Counted from the stretch's first letter, positions 46,284-55,726 are shown. The stretch: DNA of 64,000 bases from Prunus persica (GCF_000346465.2 NC_034012.1:17056985-17120984), one strand, 5' to 3'. Notes: generated by a model not told the origin, from the letters alone. Numbers and translations: made by a program.

Positions 46284-47165
46284 ATGACACCCCAAAACCT
46301 CATGCTCCTTCCTCTTTCAACCCCTAAATTATCCATTGGATGCCCAATACTAGATCACTGCTTGGGGGGTGGGATACCCTGCAAGTCCATAACAGAATTA
46401 GTAGGGGAGAGTGGTTCTGGGAAGACGCAGCTTTGTCTCCAACTTACGGTACGAGCTCAGCTCCCACCCTCACATGGCGGACTAGGGGGCTCCTCCGTCT
46501 ACATATTCACAGAATTCAGCTTCCCATTTCGTCGATTGCAACAACTAGGCAACCTTTATCATGCATCATACCCCAACTTAATAAGGTTGGAGCCATTGGA
46601 AGACATATATGTTCATGGTGTTCATGATGCTCACGAACTCATCCATGTCCTTCGAGACATAGAAGCATTTATTGCCATTGATCACACCCGCCTACCTGTG
46701 AAACTCATTGTCATTGATTCCATTGCTGCATTGTTCCGATCACAGTATCAGACAACTCCGGCAGATTTGAAACGGCGGTCTGAAATGTTCTTCAACATAT
46801 CTGGGACATTGAAGGGTTTAGCAAATAAGTATGGGTTGGCGGTGGTTGTCACCAACCAAGTGGTGGATTTTATTGGGCCATATCATGGAGTGAATGGGGT
46901 GAGGTTGGGAAACTTGGAGTCCCTGCACACATCAGGCAGACGGGTGAATCCAGCTTTGGGACTGGCTTGGGCACATTGCATAAATTCAAGAGTGTTCTTG
47001 GCAAGACATGAGCAATCTATTGAGGTTGACATTCGTAATGCTCCTTCAACAAGTATATGTAGTCAAACACATAGGACATTTCACCTTGTCTTTGCCCCAC
47101 ATCTGGCCTATGCATCGGCCGAATTTGTAATAAAAAAAGAAGGTATAGTCGGAGTATCACAGTAA
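46284..47165 (+). CDS. XRCC3: XRCC3-type RAD51 paralogue, intronless, carried by the MULE
   Basis: 293 residues, close to the usual plant XRCC3 length (about 300). 'CPILDHCLGGGIP' is followed by Walker A GESGSGKT (residues 41-48), 'QLCLQLTV', 'FPFRRLQQL', Walker B LIVID (141-145), 'SIAALFRSQY', 'TPADLKRRSEMFF', 'VVVTNQVVD' (188-196) and 'SSGRRV.P.LGLAWA'-like sequence near residue 220. XRCC3 with RAD51C supports RAD51 filaments in recombinational repair and meiosis in the nucleus. The frame is open throughout and the ATP-binding residues are intact, so it may be functional. It lies far inside the MULE ends. Intronless here; whether the host gene has introns should decide RNA-mediated versus DNA capture. 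A CAATA cluster follows at 47265. Confidence 0.9.
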   Translation: MTPQNLMLLPLSTPKLSIGCPILDHCLGGGIPCKSITELVGESGSGKTQLCLQLTVRAQLPPSHGGLGGSSVYIFTEFSFPFRRLQQLGNLYHASYPNLIRLEPLEDIYVHGVHDAHELIHVLRDIEAFIAIDHTRLPVKLIVIDSIAALFRSQYQTTPADLKRRSEMFFNISGTLKGLANKYGLAVVVTNQVVDFIGPYHGVNGVRLGNLESLHTSGRRVNPALGLAWAHCINSRVFLARHEQSIEVDIRNAPSTSICSQTHRTFHLVFAPHLAYASAEFVIKKEGIVGVSQ

Positions 47166-47264
47166 CTGTGTAATATAGGAATTCTAAGAACTTTAATGTT
47201 TTGGATCCATTTGGAATTACATTCAAGTCCCTTTAATTTCGCACTGAAATTATAATTGCAATCA

Positions 47265-47340
47265 GGAAGCAATACCAGTACAATAAAAGGTCAATATAAT
47301 GGCAATATGTCAGCAATACAGCATGCTGTAGCAATGCAAC
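47265..47340. repeat. CAATA iteron cluster 3
   Basis: 'gcaataccagtacaataaaag', 'gtcaatataatggcaatatg' and 'gcaatacag' in the short gap between convergent XRCC3 (+) and the transposase relic (-). Confidence 0.7.
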
Positions 47341-47446
47341 CCAAATAATGCAAATTTAAAAGAATTCCCATTCAACATAACACGAAACCCACCACAAATA
47401 AAAGTTGAGTTCACATGACCTACCAAAGCAACACAAATCTTATTGT

Positions 47447-47743
47447 CTAAGATACATTGCGCAATGGAATATTGTTTTTACAGGTGCTTTTATTGTGGCC
47501 TGCGGAACCGCACCTTGAGCACTTTCTTCTAATGCTGCCCTCTCCTTGCGAGGGAATTCTTAACTTCTTTCGTCTGCCTGGCATGACCCTTGCCATGGGA
47601 GGCAGCACAACTCGACTTCGAACATCTTCAGGAGTATCCCACATTCCGTGAGGTTGTACCGGGTAGATGCTATCCGAATAAGCATCCATCCAGGTTTTCC
47701 GAGTGTAATACCGAGAAGCCTTTGCGTATACACTTACTTTCAA
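47447..47743 (-). pseudogene. C-terminal relic of a second MULE transposase
   Basis: The minus strand encodes 'YYTRKTWMDAYSDSIYPVQP', 'VMPGRRKK.RIPS.GE' and a CCHC knuckle 'CSRCGSAGHNKSTCK', colinear with the last 85 residues of the intact transposase at 53273-55726 ('YYTRATWAAAYAESIYPVPP', 'VMPGRRKMQRVPSKGE', 'CSRCGVKGHYRNTCK'). The DDE domain is absent and the frame has no upstream homologous part, so this is a fragment of a diverged relative incorporated into the element. Confidence 0.85.
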
Positions 47744-47859
47744 GAAGCGGAAAACTATAACTCATTTCACATAATCCCACTGATATTAACAAAATAACCA
47801 TGAACACTACCTTTTCGGGGTCGGCAATCCACTAGAGCTTCAAGGTTGCAAGCAGCTAT

Positions 47860-48290
47860 TCAGAAGACATAGCTAAAGGGAAGGGTTCGCGATTCCAAAC
47901 AGAGACCAACAGATCGAATAGGGGAGAAAGAGATAACGAAGCTACAGAGAGCAACAGATCGAGTAGGGGAGAAAGAGATAACCAAGCTACAGAGATAAAC
48001 GGCTGCGCTATGACAAAGAGAGCAAAGAGAGAGACAGAGAGTTGTGCTAGAGAGAGAGAGAGAGAGCCAAGAGAGACCCACAGAGCTGTGATAGACAGCT
48101 ACCAAAGAGAAAGCCAGTTGTGCCAGAGAGAGAGAGAGCTGTGTGACCTAAGAGAACAGAACAAATTTATGAACTTGTGAAAAATCAGCAATAAGGGTAC
48201 AATAATTTTATATTTATAGGTGATAGTTCCAAATTTTATAAAAAAGGGTGGTATTTTCAGTTACAATTAAAAAATTGGTGGCATTTTGGG
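47860..48290. other. GA-rich spacer with short duplication and CAATA words
   Basis: 'cagatcgaataggggagaaagagataac' and a near copy lie about 50 bp apart (47908, 47956), then (GA)n runs near 48050-48066 and 48126-48140, then 'gcaataagggtacaataat' at 48187. It could be the promoter and leader for the minus-strand transposase relic. No coding sequence. Confidence 0.5.
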
Positions 48291-48575
48291 CTATTTCCCA
48301 ATATTCTATTGTTTGACGTCATTGAGTAGTAGTTTTGGGAGGTCCCTCACCGTCTAATATTTTGTTATTTCTCATGTTTACGTGGAAAAAATGGTCTGAC
48401 GATTGAGGCTGCATCAGACTTTATACCAAAATACCTGAGCCTGGGGTTATTGCCTATGCCGTTTGTGTTTGCCTTTTCAAACCAAGATGAAACCACAATA
48501 GAAAATGACCATCTCTGCCTTCACTGATTCAGAATAAATAAAACCTGTTCCATTACATCCATAACCTAACCAACT
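48291..48575. other. Spacer 3' of the GRF gene
   Basis: No recognisable feature. Confidence 0.4.
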
Positions 48576-49118
48576 TTAACCTGCCAACTGTAGATGACCA
48601 GGAGTCCTATTACATTTGGAAAACAACAAATAAATGACCATTCCAACCAAGAAAACAGATACCCAAAACCATGGGTTTTTCATCTTTCCTTTTCCAGCGT
48701 TTTTTTCTTCTTCCAGCCGGTTTATTTTCCTAAGCAAGCCTGGAATGATGTGCTTCGATCTGGCACACATCTCTGGGTCAGCCCATTCCCAAAATGTACA
48801 TCCATTCCTCTGCACAAACGGAAGCAATGTTTTCAAACAAAGACATCTAGCATCAGATTTGGAATACAGACAATTCCCACATGTCAGCTAAAACTTACAC
48901 ATAAATAAACTTACCCTTGCACATACTTGAAACCTCCTTCCAGGATGAGAAACCGTCCACGATGTATGCGTTTTGACAACGTTCCCACAGTAGCACAGCC
49001 GTGAACACACAGAACTCGCAGCTTCCATTTCCCAGCGAGATCTTGAAGTCGCGTCTTGACCGGCCAACCGAGACGTCACTGACTCACCCTCACCGGTACG
49101 GGGGCTCCTCCTACTCAT
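48576..49118 (-). CDS. GRF-type zinc-finger protein with C-terminal membrane anchor
   Basis: Two exons on the minus strand: 49118-48915 (68 codons) and 48809-48576 (77 codons plus stop), joined in phase 0 with donor GTAAGT and acceptor GTGCAG. The protein, 145 residues, has a Ser/Arg-rich start, a GRF zinc finger (Cys in 'CYCG', 'HPGRRFQVCAR' then 'NGCTFWEWADPEMC'), a basic helix 'LLRKINRLEEEKNAGKGK' and a final hydrophobic segment 'WFWVSVFLVGMVIYLLF' like a tail anchor. GRF fingers bind single-stranded nucleic acid in some proteins, and small GRF-plus-helix proteins occur often in plant genomes near transposons. Function here is unknown. It lies between the transposase relic and accessory gene B, same strand as both. 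Confidence 0.75.
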
Positions 49119-49429
49119 CTTCTTGTTTTGGAGGGTATGAATTGTTGTTCACGTTGTGCAATATTTAGGGTGCTGAAGAGGGTCATCCCAAATTCAAAGG
49201 GTTACACTTGCATGTGCACAATGTTTCAGTAACATGGTGTGAGTGCACAAACATGAAACCTGGAGTTAATGGGGTGTTTTTAAAAAGGAAAAATTTTTTT
49301 TTTCCAATATTTACCATTGCCAACAGTAACTATAGATTGGGCCCAATGTTATTCATAGCCTTAGTTTATGACAGATACGGCATGGTATACACTTGCATAT
49401 ACAGTACATTCCATTCTTAGTTGTTTTTA
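49119..49429. other. Spacer upstream of the GRF gene
   Basis: Likely promoter and leader of the minus-strand GRF gene. A T-run at 49293-49301. No motif stands out. Confidence 0.4.
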
Positions 49430-49640
49430 TATTGGGCTATTTATGACGTATTGGTAGGACAGTGGTAATATATTGGTATCATATTGTAACTTTATTGCAT
49501 CGCTATTGATTTGTATTGGTTTTATAATGCCCGATATTGGTGTTATATTGGCATTCCAATGTAACCTCAGCATTATTTGACATTGGTACAGCTATTATAA
49601 CATTTTTTATACTGTCTTACGTATTGGTTTTGCAATGTCA
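49430..49640. repeat. TATTG iteron cluster 4 (complement of CAATA)
   Basis: Repeated TATTGG/TATTGT words, for example 'gacgtattggtagg', 'atattggtatcatattg' and 'gatattggtgttatattgg'. It lies downstream (minus sense) of accessory gene B, so on B's coding strand these read CAATA. Confidence 0.8.
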
Positions 49641-50111
49641 AGGAACAAGTCTACAAATATGGACGATGTGGAAGGTAATTACGTTATATCGAATATGAAA
49701 TGAATGCAGCCAAACTACATCAACTGCAGTTATCAAAGTTCCTGCATTCAACACAAAAGAAAGGCACCTGAAACGTACATATAATACGAAGGCCACCTCA
49801 ACCTGGCAGCATACAAAAGCCAGGTGAAACTTACACAAGACAAAATGTACAAAGAGGTGACCTCAAACTTACAGAATACAATCTTAACAAAGACGGCACC
49901 TGCAGCTTACATTAAACATATGTACCAACGAGGCCCCCTTTCCCCAACAGAAAACAAATGAAACAAAAAAAAAAGGGCACCTCATACGTATATATTACAA
50001 AAATAGGGGACGTCAAAAAGTCCACTGTACTGGGTTTGTCCCCAATAGTAGCCATGGTAATATTACAAGGCAAACCCTCTCGCTGTGGCCCAATTTCGAG
50101 TTGCATACCCG
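49641..50111. other. 3' region of accessory gene B
   Basis: Contains a short phrase repeated three times ('aaggccacctcaacc', 'gaggtgacctcaaac', 'gacggcacctgcagc' each followed by 'ttaca' words, roughly every 40 bp, 49790-49910). No gene. Confidence 0.4.
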
Positions 50112-50639
50112 TCAAATGCGGCGACCGCGACCCATTAAGTTCATGACCCCTCCCACAGTGATGTCCCACTTTCCTTCTGCATCCACAATTTGTGCAAACT
50201 TCCTAAATAGTTCGAAGCCGGATTCCAGTTGTTGTTGCTTCAGCTGAGCCATTTCGTCTGATTCTTTGAATGCAATAACTGCACTGGCAGGGGCATTTTC
50301 AATTCTACCTCTGACAGCCTTCATATGTAGGAGATGCATCCGGGCTTGATAACGCGCCCGAATTGTGCGCTTTTTTATGACACCCCACCTAGCTTGGCCC
50401 TCTTTAATTTTGCTAACTATGTCTGCATGGAGATTTTTCCAGAACATGGTATTGGCTCGACATTGCTGCAGTCCATGGACCCAGTCTTCAGTGTCTGCTA
50501 TTGCTGCTTTGGCAGGTGTTTCAGTGTCCCCTCCTTCAGTAATGGCACGGGTTGGGTTTGGTGTGGGGTTGGGGTCCATGGGTGTTGGGTATTTACTGTG
50601 GGTTGGTGTGGCCATTAGTTTGACCAAACTGCCATTCAT
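50112..50639 (-). CDS. Accessory protein B, unknown family (intact)
   Basis: 175 residues. An N-terminal Pro/Thr/Asn-rich stretch ('PTPMDPNPTPNPT', about residues 19-31) leads into a helical, basic body: 'WVHGLQQCRANTMFWKNLHADIV', 'GQARWGVIKKRTIRARYQAR', 'AFKESDEMAQLKQQQLESGFELFRKFAQIVD', then 'WDITVGGVMNLMGRGRR'. It is the intact relative of copy A (45188-45658) and a remote relative of gene C: 'GFE.FR..A..V' and 'VGGV' are shared at the end. Glu/Gln-rich helices suggest oligomerisation; the Arg-rich parts suggest nucleic-acid or chromatin contact, but this is inference. A TCCCGCC array lies just upstream and a TATTG cluster downstream. No known domain. Confidence 0.75.
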   Translation of the reverse strand: MNGSLVKLMATPTHSKYPTPMDPNPTPNPTRAITEGGDTETPAKAAIADTEDWVHGLQQCRANTMFWKNLHADIVSKIKEGQARWGVIKKRTIRARYQARMHLLHMKAVRGRIENAPASAVIAFKESDEMAQLKQQQLESGFELFRKFAQIVDAEGKWDITVGGVMNLMGRGRRI

Positions 50640-50778
50640 TGTGATGTAGGTGAAATAGCTGCGCAGGCAGGGGGGGTTTGATGGAGTAACTGTGATGGAA
50701 ATGTTGGGTGGATGCAGCTGGGTTACAATTAAATAGTGGGAGGTATTAATGACCAGGAGTAAATGACTGTCATGAAGA

Positions 50779-50837
50779 GGCGGGAGTTATTGGCGGCAGT
50801 TGTTGGGTCCAATTTTAGGCGGGAGTTATTGGCGGGA
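50779..50837 (-). promoter_or_regulatory. GGCGGGA array (E2F-like) between accessory genes B and C
   Basis: Plus-strand GGCGGGA at 50779, 50818 and 50831, with GGCGGCA at 50792: offsets 13, 26 and 13 bp. The unit is GGCGGGAGTTATT. It is the reverse complement of the array before copy A and has the same 13-bp period. It lies 140-200 bp before gene B's ATG and about 570 bp before gene C's ATG, so it may serve both. Confidence 0.65.
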
Positions 50838-50845
50838 GTTGTTGG

Positions 50846-51401
50846 GCAACACATTTGACTTCGCCTGTGCATAATAACAGCTGTATATAACTATTCTTTA
50901 CCATTGGTTGGTGGTTGTTGTATGGGACCCATGTTGAATTTGAAATTTATTCCTTTTGTCCTCTTTCCCCAATTTCCCTCCTGTACCAAAACTACAAATT
51001 GTCCCAAATATATGAGTACGGTAATTTGACAATTAATTGGCCAATTACAAAAATGGACCATGAAAGTATTTGTAGGTGGATTCATCCCACCTGACGTTGA
51101 TAGGTGTGTATTTTCGTATTTGGTCCGACTGTAATGGGCATTTTACAATGCTGGCAGTGACAGAGAGGAGTAATGACTGAAGACTGATTTTGTAATGTAG
51201 TCATTGAAAGCAATATAAAACAGACAACTTCTTCTATATAAGAGGGTCTAACCTACTCATTCAATTCCATATATATCATACACGAAAGCTGTACTAAAGC
51301 TCACCCTATTGTTGGTAACGAAAAGGAAGCTCTAGATTGATTTTGTAACGTTAACTGTTTTTCAGGGTGCATGTGTGCATTATCCCCATTTCAAGTTGAA
51401 G
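50846..51401. other. Divergent promoter region of accessory genes B and C
   Basis: Contains 'tctatataagagg' at about 51234-51246, a TATA candidate roughly 160 bp before gene C's ATG, and 'ttccatatatatcatac' after it. No ORF of interest. Confidence 0.5.
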
Positions 51402-52001
51402 ATGTCAGACGTAATCCCTCCAAACGAGGTTGTTAGTTACCCAGGAGACCAGCCATGGCATGTCCCTTTCCCATCTCCACCTGGGACTCCAAATAACGAT
51501 CCCACGTCATCCGGAAGTGAGGCAGACAACATTGATCCGCTAAAGAAAATAGCTGAAGTGAAGCATCACCTCCAATATTTGTGTACGGCAACGGATTGGT
51601 GGGAAACCAAATGCGATATTCATGGCCAGGTGATGGGCAACTTGACGAACAAGCTGAACAAAGCATTTGCTAGAGAAGTTAAGCAAACAATGAAAGCCGA
51701 AAGTCGAAGCGCGAAGTTAGCCTCGTTGACGTTACAATTGGAAGAAACAAAGAAAGATGCTGTCCAAAAATTCACTGAATCTGAAGAATTTAACCATGAA
51801 CTGGTTGAATGTTTTAACAATGGGTTCGAGATGTTCCGGGATTATGCTTCCGTCGTGTCACCAGACTACAATTGGAGCGAAATAGATGTTGGTGGTGTCT
51901 GGCAGGTGCTGAATAAGGGTGGCCAGGGAATGGCTGATCATAGCCTTGTGCATGCAGCGAGGAAGAAGACCAAAGAATTGGATCTATTCATGGACCTGTA
52001 A
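51402..52001 (+). CDS. Accessory protein C, unknown family (intact)
   Basis: 199 residues from the ATG at 51402, chosen because the truncated relic at 43166-43222 starts at the same Met. N-terminus 'MSDVIPPNEVVSYPGDQPW', a Pro/Ser/Gly linker, then a helical region ('IAEVKHHLQYLCTATDWWE', 'LTNKLNKAFAREVKQTMK', 'LASLTLQLEETKKDAV') and a tail 'FNNGFEMFRDYASVVSPDY' followed by 'IDVGGVWQVLNKGG'. The tail matches that of protein B in pattern, so B and C look like diverged paralogues. No known domain. It lies head to head with B and is followed by TATTG words at 52205-52330. Confidence 0.75.
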   Translation: MSDVIPPNEVVSYPGDQPWHVPFPSPPGTPNNDPTSSGSEADNIDPLKKIAEVKHHLQYLCTATDWWETKCDIHGQVMGNLTNKLNKAFAREVKQTMKAESRSAKLASLTLQLEETKKDAVQKFTESEEFNHELVECFNNGFEMFRDYASVVSPDYNWSEIDVGGVWQVLNKGGQGMADHSLVHAARKKTKELDLFMDL

Positions 52002-52204
52002 ACATGGTGATTTTGTGGAAAGGTTTCTGTAGCTGGGTCAGGGTAAGTACGGGTGGAATCATTTTGTATGTATCTGGTGGCTTTTGTATGAATGTGGTGC
52101 CTTGTTTACGCCTTCCTCTTATTCTCACCGTTGAGTGGGAAATTACTTAGTTTGTATACATATGAAGTACTGTAACGTGGAGGTGTGCTTATTAAATGTT
52201 TATT

Positions 52205-52330
52205 GGCCTCATATTAGAAGCATTACGGGTGTATATTGTGTTTGTATTGTATAATTATTGACACATATTGTAATCGTATTGTGCTTATAGTACTGTTATA
52301 TTGCTGCTTTATGGAAATACACCTCATATT
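52205..52330. repeat. TATTG iteron cluster 5
   Basis: 'gtatattgtgtttgtattgtat', 'acatattgtaatcgtattgtg' and 'tatattgctgc' words downstream of accessory gene C. Confidence 0.7.
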
Positions 52331-52777
52331 ATAGCCTCTACATCTGAGTAGTTATAAACAGTGACTCTAGCAATGGTCGTGTATATGGAGGGTTTCGGAC
52401 AGATCGATGGTTATGACGCGCGGAATATCCATGGAAATATGGGACATGTATTGATACCTTCAGGCAATTGGATACAAACCACGGACACTGTGCCCAACAA
52501 TATAGAACACTAATAACTGACTTTGTTATTTTGCAAAACAGGTTGGATTGGAAGAGTTTGTTCCTCTGTGTGTGTGACTTGAAGTGAATAATTAACTATT
52601 TGAAAAGTCCATATGACGATAGTAGTGCAGGATGTTCACCATGTGTACCTGCATGGATAGTTTCCCAAAAACTATATATAGTTTGGTCTATGGCAATCAG
52701 AACAATGAGAAATCATGAAGTACAATGACGCTCTCAGTAATTGCGTAACATTTGCATTTGAATTACGTTTCAACAAA
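52331..52777. other. Spacer between accessory gene C and the transposase
   Basis: No gene seen. Confidence 0.4.
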
Positions 52778-52876
52778 GGTACAATACAATACCAATACGA
52801 TGGCAACAAGGGTACATTACAATACCAATATGATGGCAACAAAGGTGCGATACAATACCAATACGGTGCATATAAA
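52778..52876. repeat. CAATA iteron cluster 6: three 33-bp tandem units
   Basis: Units begin GGTACAATACAATACC (52778), GGTACATTACAATACC (52811) and GGTGCGATACAATACC (52844), exactly 33 bp apart. It lies downstream of the minus-strand transposase gene. Confidence 0.9.
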
Positions 52877-53272
52877 GACAGGACATAACGTTGTGTAGGA
52901 AAGGAAACCAAGTGATGCCAACGTGACTACAATCACATTTCACAACACCAAATCGAATTCAATTTAAATGAAAATAAAAGGTACATCACAAACGAATAGA
53001 AATGCTAATCTGTAAGACACATTGGCCAGTGGAACAGTGTAAAAGTAAGCAGCTGGTTTCAATAAAACAGGTAGAACTGTATGTTAACAAATTGCTACTA
53101 ATAATAGGCTCTCATTGCAAGGAACTTGTTACCTTGTTCCATATGCTTCACATGACCGTTTAATTGACGGACTTCCATCCCTGCAGCATCACCGAACCTA
53201 TTCATGAACTTCACAGTTGATGACAAGTGAGGTACAAACTGAACAACTGTGCAATATGCGCAATTAGACACT

Positions 53273-55726
53273 TCAGTTCTTGAGAGGGACAGATTGTTTG
53301 CATGTATTTCGGTAGTGGCCCTTCACACCACACCTTGAGCATTTTTTTTGCCGGGAGTCCTCTCCTTTGGAAGGTACTCTTTGCATTTTGCGACGGCCCG
53401 GCATAACCTTACAAACAGGAGGAAGGATTTTGACATTGTTCAAATGTTCGGGAATAACCCATGTGCCTTTAGGTGGTACAGGATAAATAGATTCAGCATA
53501 TGCAGCTGCCCATGTAGCTCGTGTATAATAAGAAGAGGCAAAGGAGTAGGGGTTCAAATTCAAGTGCCGACATACCGCAATAGCATGCTTGCACGGGAGT
53601 TGCTCCAAGTCAAACTTCCTGCACGTACAACTACGGTTTGCCAAGTGCACCAGACCGTTCAAATCACCATCCAGAACATTATACTCAACATCATTGATTT
53701 TGACCACATTCATCCTTGACGCAGCGTCTAACCTCTTCCTTAACTTCTGTTCACCCAAATCAGGGCACAATGTAGAATGACATTTCATTGCTAAATCTCG
53801 ACGTTGACTAAACCAAGTGAGAAGTAAATTTGTGATTTCATCGATCAAGTGTAGGACCGGAAGCATCCTTGCAAAACGAAGAACTGAATTAATGGACTCC
53901 ACAATATTCGTTGTCATCACATTATAGCGTCGTCCATCACAGTGGGCCCGTGACCACTTCTGAACGCCTGCACGTAGTAGATAAGTTCGCACTCGCTCAT
54001 TGTTTATCATCGAGAAGTGACGATTGAACTCCGCTAGACGATAAGACTTCGCTGCCCTTATAAAATACCCCAATATCGGATCCCGTTGCTTCAAGTGAAA
54101 TGAGGCTTTCATATTGCCCTTCAAGTGATAAAAGCAAATACCATGGCTTGCCCCAGGAAAAACTCTACGCAACCCATGTTGTATGCTAACATTGCGATCA
54201 GATATGACAACAAGATTCGAGCAATCACCAATTGCACAATGTAATTTTCTCAAAAACCACTCCCATGCTGCATCCGTCTCCAAATCTCCAATCCCAAAGG
54301 CAACAGGATATATGTTGCGATTTCTGTCAAATGCGGTCGCAACAAACAAAACACCTTTATACTTGCACTTCAAATGGGTAGCATCAACAGCAATCACGGG
54401 CCGCATTGACGACTTAAATCCTCGTATGCATGCACCAATTGACATAAAAAAATATAAGAAGTGGTCGGCTGCATCAGTCTGAATGTATGTCAAAGTTCCC
54501 GGATTTGTACGCTCCAACTCATAACAATAGGAAGGGAGAAGGGAATACGACTCTTCTGCAGACCCTCTCATTGTTTTGAAAGCTAACTCTCGGCTTCTCC
54601 AAGCTGTAGAGTAGCTTATGCTGACACCAAATTTTTTTTTCACATCTGTCTTTATATCAGCTGCAGTATAAATGCTGCGTGAATCCTGAAATCTCCATTT
54701 AACACAGTCAGACACCAATTCGGCCGTAGCTTGAGGATGGTGACTGCTTACAAACCTCAGATCACATTCATGAAGTGGATCGTATTTAACAACCTTAAAC
54801 TCATGTAATCCAACTTTATATGCCCGAAGTTTCCAAGGGCAAGGCACCTGCCAACAGCGAACACAAAACCGACGCTTCCCAGATTGGACTGTTCTGAACC
54901 GAAAGTGGCCTCTAATTGCTGCTAAACTGATGGTTTTTAAAAGGGCAATCTTATTTGGATACACTCGGCCAACCTTCAAATTTGCTTCCCAATTTATGCA
55001 CGAAAGTCCTCCACCATAACCAATATATTCCACACTCTCACCATGCTTCGAATCAACCCGAATTGTATGCATTTCACTCGAACTTGATTGCCGGGGAGGT
55101 TCAGATTGCACCTGTCTACACTGCACAGTGGAGGGTTCCGCACTGCTGTCCTCATGAGGATGCAGAATTGGTGCAGAGTACGGTTCCTCTTCATTGCTAG
55201 GTTGATTGAAATCAGCAACTATGTTTTCACCGCTTTCAAAATGAACTTCTTCAACCCAATCACTCCAATTAAAACCATTCCCACCATTTTCAGTTTCATT
55301 GTGCGAAATTGCCACATTTCTTCGTTCCACAACAAAGGTAGCAGGAGCATTGCTACTCTCCACGCTTACAATGCCATTACACCCTTCAATACCATGCCCT
55401 TCGATGTTTTTGAAGCTTGCTACTAAAGGGGTTACTTTAGAGGCCATAACATCTGTGTTGTACTTGAGAAAATATTGAACATCATCATTGTCTTCAACCC
55501 TTATCTGCTTACTGACAGATGCGGATACAGGAACTGAATACTTCAATGTGACACTATATTTCGTGGGCTCTGCATCCATGATCTTATAAATGCGTTCAAC
55601 AAGTTCAGAAAACGTTACGTTCCGTGACACTATTATGCCTTTAGCCTCCCCACCTTCATAACTCTCAATGTTATCCTTCTTAACCCAATTTCCATTGTAG
55701 CATACCAAAATTCCAACTGTATCCAT
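53273..55726 (-). CDS. MuDR/mudrA-like MULE transposase (intact)
   Basis: 817 residues from the ATG at 55726, which lies just inside a TTTGCAG acceptor of a 5'-UTR intron; upstream in-frame codons (55741-55727) are intron. The N-terminal part (about 1-95) resembles the PB1-like domain of plant MULE proteins, followed by an acidic linker, the MuDR zinc-binding region ('FCVRCWQVPCPWKLRA', about 287-302) and the MULE DDE domain with Asp448 ('AVDATHLK'), Asp510 ('ISDRN') and Glu610 ('NIVESIN'). Then come a SWIM finger (Cys700, Cys702, Cys712, His714) and a CCHC knuckle (796-809). It binds the TIRs and cuts and joins the element. No stop or frameshift, so the element may be autonomous. It is transcribed inward from the right TIR. 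Confidence 0.95.
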   Translation of the reverse strand: MDTVGILVCYNGNWVKKDNIESYEGGEAKGIIVSRNVTFSELVERIYKIMDAEPTKYSVTLKYSVPVSASVSKQIRVEDNDDVQYFLKYNTDVMASKVTPLVASFKNIEGHGIEGCNGIVSVESSNAPATFVVERRNVAISHNETENGGNGFNWSDWVEEVHFESGENIVADFNQPSNEEEPYSAPILHPHEDSSAEPSTVQCRQVQSEPPRQSSSSEMHTIRVDSKHGESVEYIGYGGGLSCINWEANLKVGRVYPNKIALLKTISLAAIRGHFRFRTVQSGKRRFCVRCWQVPCPWKLRAYKVGLHEFKVVKYDPLHECDLRFVSSHHPQATAELVSDCVKWRFQDSRSIYTAADIKTDVKKKFGVSISYSTAWRSRELAFKTMRGSAEESYSLLPSYCYELERTNPGTLTYIQTDAADHFLYFFMSIGACIRGFKSSMRPVIAVDATHLKCKYKGVLFVATAFDRNRNIYPVAFGIGDLETDAAWEWFLRKLHCAIGDCSNLVVISDRNVSIQHGLRRVFPGASHGICFYHLKGNMKASFHLKQRDPILGYFIRAAKSYRLAEFNRHFSMINNERVRTYLLRAGVQKWSRAHCDGRRYNVMTTNIVESINSVLRFARMLPVLHLIDEITNLLLTWFSQRRDLAMKCHSTLCPDLGEQKLRKRLDAASRMNVVKINDVEYNVLDGDLNGLVHLANRSCTCRKFDLEQLPCKHAIAVCRHLNLNPYSFASSYYTRATWAAAYAESIYPVPPKGTWVIPEHLNNVKILPPVCKVMPGRRKMQRVPSKGEDSRQKKCSRCGVKGHYRNTCKQSVPLKN

